Assembly: GCA_014529385.2 (NCBI GenBank) | Contig: CM043964.1 | Location: forward strand, 136,663,920-136,727,919 | Source of the DNA: Adiantum capillus-veneris | Lineage: Eukaryota > Streptophyta > Polypodiopsida > Polypodiales > Pteridaceae | DNA: 64,000 nt | Direction: 5' to 3' | Shown here: one piece after another, positions 35,914 through 47,200 of the stretch | Layout of the letters: every line of letters begins with the position of its first letter | Position numbering within the stretch: position 1 is the first letter of the stretch | The notes under the pieces: model-generated | The model's database searches: none | What the model saw: the letters and a program-made list of their open reading frames with translations, nothing else | Told to the model about the DNA's origin: nothing | Program-made: the position numbers and the translations under genes

Positions 35914-37849
35914 ATTGACACTTGTTCATAGTGATTTGTGTGGACCTATGCCTAACCTATCTCTAGGGGGAGCTTCTTACTTTATGACATTTATAGATGA
36001 TTACTCGAGGTTAGTATGGGTTTATTTTCTCAAGCACAAGGATGAAGCCTTTAGTGTTTTCAAAACGTTTGTGACACTTGTGGAGAATCAAAGTGGCAAG
36101 AAGCTTAAATGCTTACGCACTGACAATGGTGGAGAGTATATTTCGAAGGTCTTTCAGGACTTTTGTGAGTCAAAAGGTATAAAACGTGAACTTACTGCTC
36201 CTTACAATCCTCCTCAAAATGGTGTTGCTGAGAGGATGAATAGGACCATACAAGAGAAGGTCAGAAGTATGTTGTCTAATGCACAATTACCAAATGGGTT
36301 TTGGGTTGAAGCTGTATCAACAGCTGTTCATCTTATAAATAGATCTCCTAGCAAGGTTTTACAGAAGGATTCAGTGGCAGAGATGGTATGGTCAGGCAAA
36401 ATTCCCTCATACAAGCATCTCAGAGTCTTTGGCTGTGAGGCATATACTCATGTTCCAAAGGAATTTAGGAACAAACTTGAGCCAAAGAGTAGAAAGTGCA
36501 TCTTTCTAGGCTATGGTAATTCTGGTGAGATGGGATACAGACTTTGGGATCCCGAATCCAGAAAGGTTATCCGCAGCAATGATGTTCACTTTAATGAAGC
36601 CAAATATCATTCTAAACCAGAGAGGGTTGAGGAGATTAGAAGAGTTGTCTTCCAAGAAGATGGACCTGCACGTGCAAGAAAAAATGTCAGGGCTCAAGAG
36701 GAGCAAGGACAGGATAGAGTGGAACCACAGGTTGTGGCTGAGCCTCAGCCACCTGTTTTGCGTAAATCGGGACGTATCTCACGACCTCCTGATCGGTTTG
36801 TTCCATCTATGAACTATGTCATGTTTACTAATTGCAATGAGCCTTCATGCTACAAGGAAGCAGTGCAAATGAAGGACTCCGGGAATTGGCAATTGGCCAT
36901 GCAGTCAGAGATGACAGCTCTGCATAAAAACCAGACATGGAAGCTAGTTAAATTACCACAGGGCAAAAAGGCTCTACCTTGTAAATGGGTTTACAGGTAT
37001 AAGATCACCACTCATGATAGTCAGCCAAAGTACAAAGCAAGGCTTGTTGCCAAGGGCTTTAAGCAAGAACAAGGCATTGACTTTGATGAAGTCTTCTCTC
37101 CGGTGGTCAAGATGACTACATTGAGATGCTTTCTTGCATCGGTTGCCATATTAGATTTGGTGTTGCACCAAATGGATGTCAAGACAGCGTTCTTGCATGG
37201 TGATTTAGATGTGGAAATTTACATGCAGCAGCCAGAAGGGTTTGTTGAGAAAGGCAAGGAAGATTGGGTATGTCAGTTGTTAAAGAGTCTTTATGGCTTA
37301 AAACAATCACCGAGGGCATGGTACCATAAGTTCCACAAGTTTATGCTTTCTCAAGGCTACAAACGTAGTGAGTTCGATCACTGTCTATATACAAAGAATG
37401 CTAAGGATAGCAGTTGGCTGATCCTTATTTTGTATGTGGATGACATGTTGATTGCTGGCAAGCACTTGGAAGAAATTTCAGCTTTGAAGTCAAAGATGGC
37501 AAAATCGTTTGACATGAAAGACATGGGTGAGGCAAGTCATATACTTGGTATGCACATTGAGAGAGACAGATCACAAAAGTTGATTTGGTTATCTCAAACA
37601 GAGTATATTGAGAAGGTTTTGCAACGTTTCAATATGGAGAAGGGAAAGGCATTGAGTGTTCCATTGCCACCATATGTGAAACTTAGCAAACAAGATTGTC
37701 CTGTGTCTGAGGAAGAAAAGGCTGAAATGGATAAAATTTCATATGCGTCTGCAATGGATAGTTTGATGTATGCAATGATTGCTACACGTCCGGATATTGC
37801 ATTTCCAGCGGGAGTGGTTAGCAGATATATGTCAAATCCCGGCAATTAA
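35744..37849 (+). pseudogene. Copia A integrase and reverse transcriptase
   Basis: This continues in the same frame as gag after the duplication. The open stretch begins at the second copy of the pre-integrase motif. The integrase core shows the D-D-E residues in HSDLCGPM, LRTDNGGEY and PQNGVAERMNR. Reverse transcriptase follows with ARLVAKGFKQEQGIDF, MDVKTAFLHGDL and the catalytic YVDDMLIAG at about 37,432. The frame ends at TAA 37,847-37,849 in SNPGN, where related proteins continue into KHW, so an indel of about one base has broken the gene. RT copies element RNA into cDNA and integrase inserts it. Apart from the breaks the motifs look intact. Confidence 0.9.
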
Positions 37850-38396
37850 GAAACATTGGGAGACAGTGAAAGGAATATTGAGATACCTGAAAGCTACAAA
37901 GAGTATGCGTATATGCTATGGGAGTCAGGAGCTAAGTGTAAAGGGTTTTACAGACTCAGATTATGCAGGTGACTTAGACAACCGAAGGTCTACGTCAGGG
38001 TATGTCTTTACATTGGCTGGTGGAGCAGTATCATGGCGTTCTAGATTACAAGATTGTGTTACTCAGTCTACTACAGAAGTTGAATATGTTGCAGCATCAG
38101 AGGCATGCAAAGAATCAATTTGGCTTAATCGGCTAGTAACAGATTTGGGAATCAAAGAAGAGATGCCTGTGTTATATTGTGATAGTCAGAGTGCTATACA
38201 ATTGGCTCGCAATCCAGTTTATCACTCAAAGACAAAGCATGTGGATGTGAAATATCATTTCATCAGGGAAATGCTCGAGGATAAGCAAATTCAGCTTGTC
38301 AAAGTTCACACCACAGAAAATCCTGCTGATCTACTTACAAAAGGACTTCCCTCAGAGAGCTTTGCGCATTTTCGCAAGCAGTTAGGTGTAGAGTAG
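37850..38396 (+). pseudogene. Copia A RNase H
   Basis: In the frame that follows the indel, the RNase H motifs are in order: GFTDSDYAGDLDNRRSTSGY (first Asp), STTEVEYVAASEACKE (Glu), LYCDSQSAIQLARNPVYH (Asp) and HVDVKYHFIREML. The frame ends with TAG at 38,394-38,396, shortly before the polypurine tract. RNase H removes RNA from the RNA-DNA hybrid during reverse transcription. The domain is complete but cut off from RT by the frameshift at about 37,845. Confidence 0.9.
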
Positions 38397-38470
38397 TACA
38401 TCACTTCTCTACATCTCTTGTATAGTAGCTTGTATAGTAGCTTCTATCACACTTAAAGTACCACATTGGA

Positions 38471-38485
38471 CTTTAAGTGGGAAGT
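38471..38485 (+). promoter_or_regulatory. Polypurine tract of copia A
   Basis: CTTTAAGTGGGAAGT lies immediately upstream of the 3' LTR TG. Confidence 0.7.
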
Positions 38486-38677
38486 TGTTGGGATATAAAG
38501 CCCAATGTGGTCGCCCAGGTAAGTGGGCGGGCCGCCAGGTATGTACACATATTCTTTTGTTAAAACCTAATAAGAACTCACTATGCTCTACACATTACAG
38601 TAGAGCGAGTTCACCATATCCTCGTGCTCTTCTTCTTGCACTCTCTCTCGCGTCGCACTTCCGCTCGTACTCCTTCA
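38486..38677 (+). repeat. 3' LTR of copia A
   Basis: It is 192 bases long and identical to the 5' LTR except for five substitutions (two near the start, three near CGCGTCGCACTTCCGC). Confidence 0.95.
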
Positions 38678-39016
38678 CCCCTCTCTAGGCTAAAAATGCA
38701 GGTCCCTTGTGCTGCTTGATGGGGCTGCTTTTCCCCTCTCCAATTGTGGGTCCTCCTTCACGTGCTCTAGAATAAGCATCCTTTTGTCGAACCGGTGCCC
38801 GTATGCGATTAATGCAAGGGCTGAGAGTTAACGCAAAGGTGCAAATTAGGCAAGGCTTGTGTGTTGGATGCCAAGAACAAGATCTTAGAGCTGATCTAGG
38901 GCAATCCCTTTGGGGATGAGAGAGAAGGGAGGAACGATGGTTGATTTGGCTCCATAGCACACAAAACGCAGCCTGCGAGGTGAAAACGTTGCTGTTTGCA
39001 AAAAACACAGCCACCA
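38678..39016 (+). repeat. Continuation of the 1.32-kb array after copia A
   Basis: It starts with the target duplication CCCCT and follows the order of a normal unit through GGCAAGGCTTGTG and GATGAGAGAGAAGG. It stops matching at ACACAG, about 39,013. Confidence 0.8.
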
Positions 39017-39109
39017 AGGGGGAGCGATCTCATTTTTGAGGAAGTTCTTCATGATGGAAGTAATCAGCATGGGATCGTTGGCTTATGAGAAGAACCTCAA
39101 CGTTTGATA

Positions 39110-39475
39110 CTATGTGAGAGTGGACAACAAAAGCGAAAGCAGAAGCGTTGCCAACAACAACATATAGCTCAGGTTGAGTCCTTTCCAGGAATACATGAAG
39201 ATCTGCTTCATTTTGTCCACATCTTCCATATGGTTATAAGCTCGTGCTGCATTCGACCACAAACCATCAAATCTCTTATGTAGCTTACTCTTGTATTGAA
39301 TCTGTTCTTGAGCGTGTTTCTCTTTTAGTTTTGCTACCTGATCTTGCATTTGATTCATAACCTTTTGAAGCATCTGTAGCATTTTTGTTTGATCTATTTT
39401 TTTGTAGTCCACTCCATTCATGGCTGCTTCGACCTCATTTGTAGATTCTTGATCTATTAATATTTTTACTTGCAT
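39110..39475 (-). CDS. Unrecognised 121-aa protein or exon with coiled coil and C-terminal membrane anchor
   Basis: The frame opens at ATG 39,475 and closes at TAG 39,110-39,112. Residues about 25-65 form a Lys/Gln/Glu-rich helix with hydrophobic spacing (LQMLQKVMNQMQDQVAKLKE), a probable coiled coil. The last 22 residues are almost wholly hydrophobic (SYMLLLATLLLSLLLSTLT), a probable tail anchor. A 3' splice-like CAAG precedes the Glu-Ser-Thr part, so it could be the last exon of a captured gene and not an independent gene. It is divergent from the Ptta gene at 39,541 with only 65 bases between starts. I recognise no family. Open, structured composition is the only support. Confidence 0.4.
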   Translation of the reverse strand: MQVKILIDQESTNEVEAAMNGVDYKKIDQTKMLQMLQKVMNQMQDQVAKLKEKHAQEQIQYKSKLHKRFDGLWSNAARAYNHMEDVDKMKQIFMYSWKGLNLSYMLLLATLLLSLLLSTLT

Positions 39476-40561
39476 TGATGTTACATGCAGATACGATATT
39501 TGTGTTAGTCCGACATATAGTTTGTTTTAAATATACAGATACGATGAGTGACCAGGGTCATAGAGTGGATTTGACGTTCATCAAGACTTTGCTACGTACC
39601 ACTAGACTATCAGGAGAGGCTTTGACGGAGGCTATGTCAGATTATATGGAGATGGATGACGCCAGTTTAGACAGCTCCATCGAGTTTCTTGGGCGATTCA
39701 GCCTGCCCGTACGTCCTAGAGAGGGTACATCCTCCCAGCCACATGCAGAAGTGGAGACTTCCTCTCATGCAGATCAGACCATAGCACACCGGTAATCTTC
39801 TCGATTGATAAAGTAGTAATGTCATTCTTTTTTTAACATAGAAATCTTTATATATGTATTCCCTTGATGTCTTTGTTTGCTTAGGACTCCTATTCTAGGT
39901 ACATCACATCATGAGAGTCAGCGGCTTACTCCTGATGTACCTCCTAGTACTCAGGTGACACCTGATTCACAGGCTAGTGGCCGTCAGTCTCGGAGGTATA
40001 TCTATTATGGTGATTATGGATTAAATATCAAGTAGTTTTTAAGAACTCTCATCTAATCTTCCGTATGTTTATATTGCATGTAGGCATCATCGACAGAGTA
40101 GCACGCCACCAAGCCGATCGACTCGTGAGACACCACCTCAGCCACCAGCTCCCCCGTCAGTGCCCCCACCTCCACCAATGCGCACCTGCATTGGCAGTTG
40201 GGGTGTCACATGCGACATCTTGCCTGACGGGTCTATTCTCCAGCTTGGAGCCGGCATCGCCCTCAAACGTCGGATGGGAGACCTCTGCTCGTCTTATCTA
40301 AAGCAGGTTCATATACCATGGGAGTAAGTATTAATTAAAATTAAAAATATAAATTTTAGTTTGTTAGTTGAATTACGAATCGACTTTATTTTGTATTGTA
40401 GTGATCAGCATGACGATGACAAGAAATATGTTATCAACACACTAGAGAATGAGTAAGGGACAGGATGGAGTCACAAGTGGATGGTCAAGCAAATCTGCAA
40501 ACTCATGGGTCATCGATGCGATGCACCATGGTAAGTAGAAAGAAAGAAATATTTTTAACAT

Positions 40562-40610
40562 CTCTCTCTCTCTCTCTCTCTATCTATCTCTCTCTCTCTC
40601 TCTCTCTCGT
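40562..40610 (+). repeat. (TC)n microsatellite with a TATC interruption
   Basis: CT repeats flank TATCTATC. The tract lies in the intron just after exon 4 of the Ptta gene. Confidence 0.9.
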
Positions 40611-40863
40611 CTCTCGACTCTCGATTTATCAAGGTGAAAATCGGTCGGAGTTTCTCTCTGAGTAGGTGTAGCATATAGTAGAGGCAGCCTATAGGCAACT
40701 CTCGCAAAATTCACGAGTGGGTGCACCGTGCACTGTTTGGGTGCATGATTTTTCCTCTCTTCTATCATGCTCACCGCTTGGGACTATTTGAGACAAATCA
40801 AATGTACATGGTGTGTATGTCTTCTGTCTATTGGAAAGACAAATGAAACAAAACTGTTATGCG

Positions 40864-42157
40864 TCACCTCGCTGCCCTATCGACTGTAGAGATTCCATCC
40901 TTGCCAACATCTCTTAATGTCCATAAGCATGAGCAATATGCCTCAGCCTCAGCATCTGCTGCCAAACTGTTTGTCCAAGCAACCAGATAAGAGAATCTAG
41001 TCGCTCCACTATTCTCTGTCCTTGCACTGTCCGAGCAATGCATTACTTCCATCGATATATCCCAATGGCTGTCGAGTATCATAGGCTGCCTTTTGCACCT
41101 ATTTGGGCCTTCACTTCCAAGCAATCAGCCAGCCGAAGTCGCTTGACTGCCCTCCGCGCATTTTAGATTCGCACTTTGACACCCTACCTTGCTGTCGGCA
41201 ATAGGCGTATAGTTTATTTGCTGCCTCGCTACCATGAGTCCGGTGGCCCCATCTTAGCCAACACCGTTTAATGAGCAGAAGCATGTGCATAATCACTCTC
41301 CGAGCATACCCATTATCATCATTGACCTCGCATTTTGTTGTCGTGGCTCCAATCCAAGCAACTAGCCAAACAAAGCAACTCGAATAAGACATGGGTTGGT
41401 GCTCACCAAAGCCCGCCTGCTCGCAATACGGGTCGTGCATTACATTAGTCACCAGCTCTTCCTCCCATGTATTTTTCAGCAACACCTCACCGGGTTCGCA
41501 CACACCGCTAAAAGTTTTACCCCGTTCTTTTCAGTACCTTGCCTTGTTGTAGTGATCTGGACTCTATTACACTGATCTTTCTTGTGTGCGAGGTCCCATA
41601 CGAAGTCATTGTGTGCACTCAACTTTCCTATAAATTGAGTTCAAGGGTCAGCCATCATGACTACGAGACCCCTGTTGTCTTTTCCATTATACTTACCAGC
41701 TAACTCGCATATCTTCACCTTCAACATGCCTTGCTCAGTTCCATTGAGTAACCCAGAAAGGGGCTCCTTTTCCACAAACCCAGGCAGCCCCTGGTCGCCG
41801 TCCATGACTTTGACAGCCACCCCCTTTAGTAAGCACCATAGAGCCTCCGCTTCTGGTGTGAGAAACAACTTCCCACCCATTTGCATCGTTAGTCAGGCGA
41901 GTCCGAGACTCCCATCCTTCCATACCAGCCAATTGGCCGCCCTGTACCATGCTGTTGCTGGTGAGCATTAGGTTCCAATACACATCGCACCTGGCCCGCT
42001 GTGTGCTATCATGCATCAGCTGCACACTATCGTGCATCAGACGATCCTCACACATTTCCACTCTCATTAGACCTCCTTCAACCTTATTGCAGGCCTGTAT
42101 GGTGGGCTCATTAGCAAGGCAAGAGGCCAGCCCCCCCAAAAGAAGAAGGGTGCCCAC
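40864..42157 (-). pseudogene. Degenerate coding-like region, possibly repeated RNase H-like (RVT_3) fragments
   Basis: Minus-strand frames at 42,157-41,735, 41,886-41,641, 41,503-41,111 and 41,124-40,864 alternate and overlap. Three peptides share a pattern, Trp-Leu-Val/Ile-Ala-Trp followed by an Ala/Glu-rich helix: FVWLVAWIGATTTKC, SYLVAWTNSLAADAEAEAY and, less clearly, FGWLIAWK. The pieces TPEAEALWCLLKGVAVK and AADAEAEAYCSCLWTLRDVG resemble the A-E-x-x-A-L helix of plant RNase H-like (RVT_3) domains, which occur in LINEs and host proteins. Plus-strand words such as CCAAGCAA and AGTCGCT recur at 40,976, 41,117 and 41,354. I infer an old, internally repeated coding sequence. Identity is tentative. 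Confidence 0.3.
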
Positions 42158-42189
42158 CTATATGGGTGGCTAATCCTACAAACCAAGGA

Positions 42190-43430
42190 CCTCTAGGACC
42201 ACAAACAGACCCCACCTCATGGACTATCTCAAAGAATCACTCCCAAGCTCCGACACAGCAAAGAGATGCATTCTCCCCTTAACATTTCAACCCACTCTTC
42301 GAGCATATAAGTGAGGGTCATTGCAAAAGTGACACATACAATGTTATATAGGGCTAGAAATAGAAAATTCCAAGAATTAACATTGCATGCGAAGCTCTCC
42401 CAAAGAGCCACATCATGTCAAAAACTTCAACACACATCATTTCAAATGAAGAAAAGTAAGGTATTGAAATTAGAGTCTAAGCCCCTAGCTCGGCACTTCC
42501 TCATGGATGTGCATGTGAGAAAAATATTTTCTCACCCTATCTCTGATGTGCAACATTGTTTGTATGAAGATTCTCCAAAGCAAAACACATGCTTTGATAT
42601 GTAGTACTATCCACGGAGGAGGTACGGATCAAAGTTGCCAAACTGGGAGGAGAGCCTGGTAGGTTGTGCTTATCAGCTGACACAGCCAAGATTTTGTACT
42701 TCCTTCTTCTCTTTGAAATAGCCCTGTTTTTATCTAAGATTGTTGTGGAGGGCACAAAAGCCATCTTGTTGCTCTCATGAAAACAGAGCCTGCTTCTTCC
42801 ATGTAAACTGCCAATAGGTACTACTCCATGATGAGACCCAAAATGGCAGAGTTTAGTCCCGTTATAATCTTTCTGAAAATGCTCTTTGTTGATATACTTA
42901 TGTGATAGAGATGCGTGATGCCGACAACTTCCTGGAACGTGGGCACGAGCGAGAGAAGCCATGTTTTTATTAATATGGTGAGTGCCTTGCACCTGTGCGA
43001 TTCTGCCAACTATGGAGGTATCCTTTCCGCAGCTGCAATTGTGTTTTGTATGAGCGAGAACTACATTGCGGTGAAGAGGTTGATGTTAAATGTGGTTATT
43101 GCCACTAGCGTGGCGATGCAGCCGTGACTGCTGGTGCGTATGTGATGAGAATAGGATGCATGAGGCTATAGTGGACGTCACTGCAGGGGCCATCTTCCTA
43201 GATGGCACCGATGCTTCCTAGCTTGGATGGCCAAGCTTCACGATAAGGGAGGGTGGTGAATTCATTGTTTGTTTTGTATCTTGTCCATTGGCTTATGCCC
43301 TAGAATGGACTACACAATGATCCACTACCGTGCTTGATTAAACTTTATTTAGTGCAAATTAGGCATTAAGCATTATGATTTCCCATAATCCTTCTCCCCA
43401 GTATCTTTGATGATCAACACATAATGGAGA
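42190..43430. other. Unassigned sequence within the Ptta fourth intron
   Basis: A 151-codon minus-strand frame at 42,992-42,537 has no recognisable feature and may be chance. No repeats or transposon ends are seen. Confidence 0.35.
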
Positions 43431-43439
43431 CTAAATCAT

Positions 43440-44000
43440 ATGCTATGGACTTGCCGACAACGTCAACGATGATAAGGACGACAACGAGACGGGCTGGAAT
43501 CTGAGAAGCGCTATGGTTGAAATCTGTGAATCTTTTATCTACTAAATTCTGACTCTATGTCGATGATGATGACGATGACAATGATGCAACGACAACGCGC
43601 TGAAAATGCAGATGCTAAAATCTGCGTTTTTTGGGTTGAAACTGCAAACGCTCGTGGATCTGACCATGTGGCGAGGAACTGCTGCGGAAAGGTGAGATCC
43701 GCAAGGTTCGGTGATTCTACGGTGGAGTCTGATTGCTGAAAACTGAAAACGCTGGTCTAGATCTGGGTTTCGTCGCGATAGATGTGCAAAATGCTGGATG
43801 GTTATGCTGATGCAAAAACGCTAGGGCTGATTTGCTATCTTGCTATGAAATCTGCTAACGCTAGGGCTGATTTGTCTTTTGCTACTACTGCTGAGGCTGA
43901 TCTGCAATGTAAAAATGCTAAGGCTGATCTGTCATGCAAAAATGCTAGGCTTTTCAGATGGGCTTCACTGTCGATGGCAGCATCCTCGTATCTTGGGCAA
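43440..44000 (+). repeat. Outlying fragment of the 1.32-kb array unit and degenerate copies
   Basis: GCTATGGACTTGCCGACAAC and ACGGGCTGGAATCTGA at 43,441-43,503 match the array units at about 32,459-32,522. The next 450 bases repeat short words such as AAAAACGCTAGGGCTGATTT and AAAATGCTAAGGCTGATCTG, which recall GAAAACGCT and AGGGCTGATCTG in the array. Confidence 0.6.
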
Positions 44001-44040
44001 CGGCGTGTTTTGGTTACCTTGTACATATCTACAAAAAGAA

Positions 44041-44112
44041 AAACAAGTCTGAAGGGAATCGAACCCTGACACTATCCATATGAGGCTATCACCACGAGAC
44101 TCCCCACCACCC
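44041..44112 (-). mobile_element. Possible tRNA-derived SINE head
   Basis: On the minus strand GTCTCGTGGTGATAGCC resembles an RNA polymerase III A box region, and 30 bases later GGGTTCGATTCCC is a good B box. No anticodon arm or cloverleaf can be closed, so it is not a functional tRNA. A SINE or tRNA relic is the likely source. Confidence 0.45.
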
Positions 44113-44206
44113 ACCCTTATTAGTAAGATTTGACTTAACAAACTGAATTACTGTGAGATTAAATCTTACCCAATATAGGCTGATTTGTGAGTTGACACGC
44201 ACGGCT

Positions 44207-47200
44207 AATAGTCCTCATCGTCATCTCTGAGATTAACCGTCAACAAAATCTCATCTTCATTATCTTTGTTTACTTCTTCAAACTCATCTGCTGTTAAATC
44301 TATGTTGACGTTCATTTCCTCCATGTGCTCGACATCCACTATTTCTTCCTCTTCGGTGTCTGTAGTGTCAGAGTACGGATGGTTATCGTTATCATCATCT
44401 ACAATGTCATCATGATCGGCAAGGGAAACTCGTCTCTAACATGGATGTGTCTAGATTCGCGGATGTTACCAATTCATCCTGATTTGCTTCCTCAGGGTCA
44501 ACGCTATCAAACAACTGACGACCTCTAGGTTGGACATGCACAACTTGCCACCATGGATGAGAATGTGGGTTCTTGTAAAAGAACGTTTGCTCAACATGAG
44601 TTGGCAGAATGTAAGGCTCTCTTGTTGCACACATTAACTTCGAGGAGTCGACGGACCAAAATTTGGACGGTTCTCTTCTCATTGTGGCACTATTGCCTTT
44701 ATACTCGGCACGAAACCAATCCACCTTTAGAATCATCTGTGAAAATGCACGAATCAAAACTTTAGAATTATATATAACTTCAAGAAATCTACATGTCATT
44801 GTTGTATGAAGAGGGATTTCATTCACCTATTTGCAGATCCGATACGATATTTCATAAATGTCAACTATGGTTCCCCCATAACCAAGTTCACTATCAACAA
44901 GATTTATGTCTCTTGAACTTGCATGTGATAATTTGCTTGAAAGAGGCAACAACGAAAGAATCTTGAGTTAGACGTACGTCGTCAATAGCTTTTATTCGAA
45001 GATATGTTGGCCATAAGTTCACATGTTTGTATACATTCGAGCCTAAATCAATATATAAATGATATAAGAAAAAAAAGAATATTGCTTGTTTAGTTTAAAG
45101 TTTTCAAAACTCAAAAGTTACCTTTCTTTCACATCCGATCATAAACTCTCTATGTTCCCTTGAGATTATCTTATGATCTCTATCCTCCCGTTGCATACGG
45201 GTGTATAACCAATCCATGAAAGAAGGTACGTCTTCGATGTTATTTATGTTGGTTTGACATCTAGATCTCCTTTTTTTTAACATCTGCCAACTTGTTGGTT
45301 CACAAGTTTCTCCTTGTACTCCTCAATAAATTGTTGCATGCATTCGCTATTGTAGATAATGAAAGTAGAAATATCTAAATTATCTTGGATCTTAAGTTGA
45401 AAAGAGACTCCCTTACCAGACAATACCTCGTCTGACATGGTAGAAGAAGACTCATTATCCATACGCATGGAGCTTCAAAATTGGTTTGCTCAAGATATTC
45501 ACAAACGTAATACATGCATTCTTCAAGCATCCATCCTTCCGCCATAGAACCCTCTGGTCTTGCTTTTTGATGTACACAACCTTTCAGTACTCCCATAAAT
45601 CTCTCGGCCCAAAACATCCATCGAGTAGAAACAACACAAGCAAGCTCTATCTCGTCCACTAGATGGATTAGCAAATGAACTTGGATATCAAAAAAGGAGG
45701 TTGAAATTTCCTTCTCCATTAAACAAAGAAGCTCTATACATTCACGCTTCTTTTGTGGAATTAACCCTTTGTCACTTTCATTAGATGTAATCCATTTATC
45801 AATAAAAGAAAGAAGATATTAAAGTTATATTTGAATTAAGAACTTATCAACTAGAATTTTATACTAAAATTTAATAAGCGATAAATACCTTGCAAGCAAT
45901 CCAAAGCGATATATTATGTCTTGGAGTCCTTGGGTAGTACATCCATCAATAACAAGGGGTAGAACATAATGTATACATGGTTATGCAATCAACAAAACAT
46001 ACAAGAAAATAAATACTTACGAAGATTGATAAAACTTTACCTTCACAAAATTGTGCCAATCATGTGTTTTAAACCAAACAAGCTCTTGTCATTTAAAGTG
46101 AACATGTTTCAACAAGATGCTCCATATCCTATAGGCGTACAAATCAAATGAATCCTCTTGTTGATAGTCTGCACCTCTTCTGCGTTGTGTACCCATGGGA
46201 TAGGCTCATAGGTTGTGTCACGTCCAGTTTCATCAAAAAGTGGCCATAGATTAGGCTTTGAGTTTTGATCCTTTAAGTCATTTCTTGATGTCATTGTGTT
46301 TTTCAAGCCAACAAGGTGTTGCCATAACGAATGACCAACGTTCTTAAATATATGCATAGGATCAAGAAGATGACATATCTTCAAATCCTTCCAATATTCC
46401 AAAGTCTTAAATATATGTATAGGATCAAGAAGATGACATATTGTCAAATCCTTCCAATATTCCAAAGTGTACCATATCGAAGGACTTTGAGCCAAAGAAC
46501 GTTTTCCTCTAGCTCGCACCTTCACAGCATCATCATCATCACCGCTTATGATCTCCGACTCCGGATCGATAGCGGGTCCAACAGTCCACTTTAGATACGA
46601 GTCCTTTGGTGTGTTTGGTATTGGACATTTCCCTTCTTCTACCTTTCCGTTAAAATGTATGGCTTGCCTTCTATTTTGTAGATGATGCTCTTCAGGTAAG
46701 AATTGCCTGTGTCAAAGATATATATTTTTGTTGAGGTTTTTGCTATAAGTTGATCTCAACCAATCACCACACACAGGACAAGCTTTATAATCCTTGGTAC
46801 ACATTCCTGCATGAAAAACATAACAAAGATTATTAGCGCAATAAATGTACAAAAAACATATGAGAAAATGTATACATCTAAACCATTTACCTGAGCAAAA
46901 ACCATACCCTGGAAAGTCATGGATAGTCCATGTTAAAATCTCACGAACAATGAATTGTCTTTCACCAATGCTTCTTGACATATCCATGACATCAATCCCT
47001 CTCCACAAATCTTGAAGATAGTCAATGAAAGGAGCCAAATATACATTCAGGTCTTTAAGTTGTTGCTTTCCTGGGATTAAGAGTGAGAGCATTAAATGCT
47101 CTTTCTTAATACTAAGATATGGGGGTAGATTATAGTTAATAACTACCACCGGCCATGTAGACCATTTACTTGATTTTATATATAGAAAATGGATTCACTC

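Larger units (their letters stand above)
33312..38677 (+). mobile_element. Copia A: complete Ty1/copia retrotransposon, mutated
   Basis: Two 192-bp LTRs flank gag-protease-integrase-RT-RNase H in the copia order. A 5-bp target duplication CCCCT surrounds the element. Comparison with uninterrupted array units shows the empty site. The LTRs differ at five positions (2.6 percent), so the insertion is fairly young. A 409-bp internal duplication and a frameshift in RNase H disable the polyprotein. Confidence 0.95.

Noticed and set aside
42537-42992. 151-codon minus-strand frame in the Ptta intron
   Set aside because: Length is possible by chance and nothing in it matches a known family. It is noted only as unassigned sequence.
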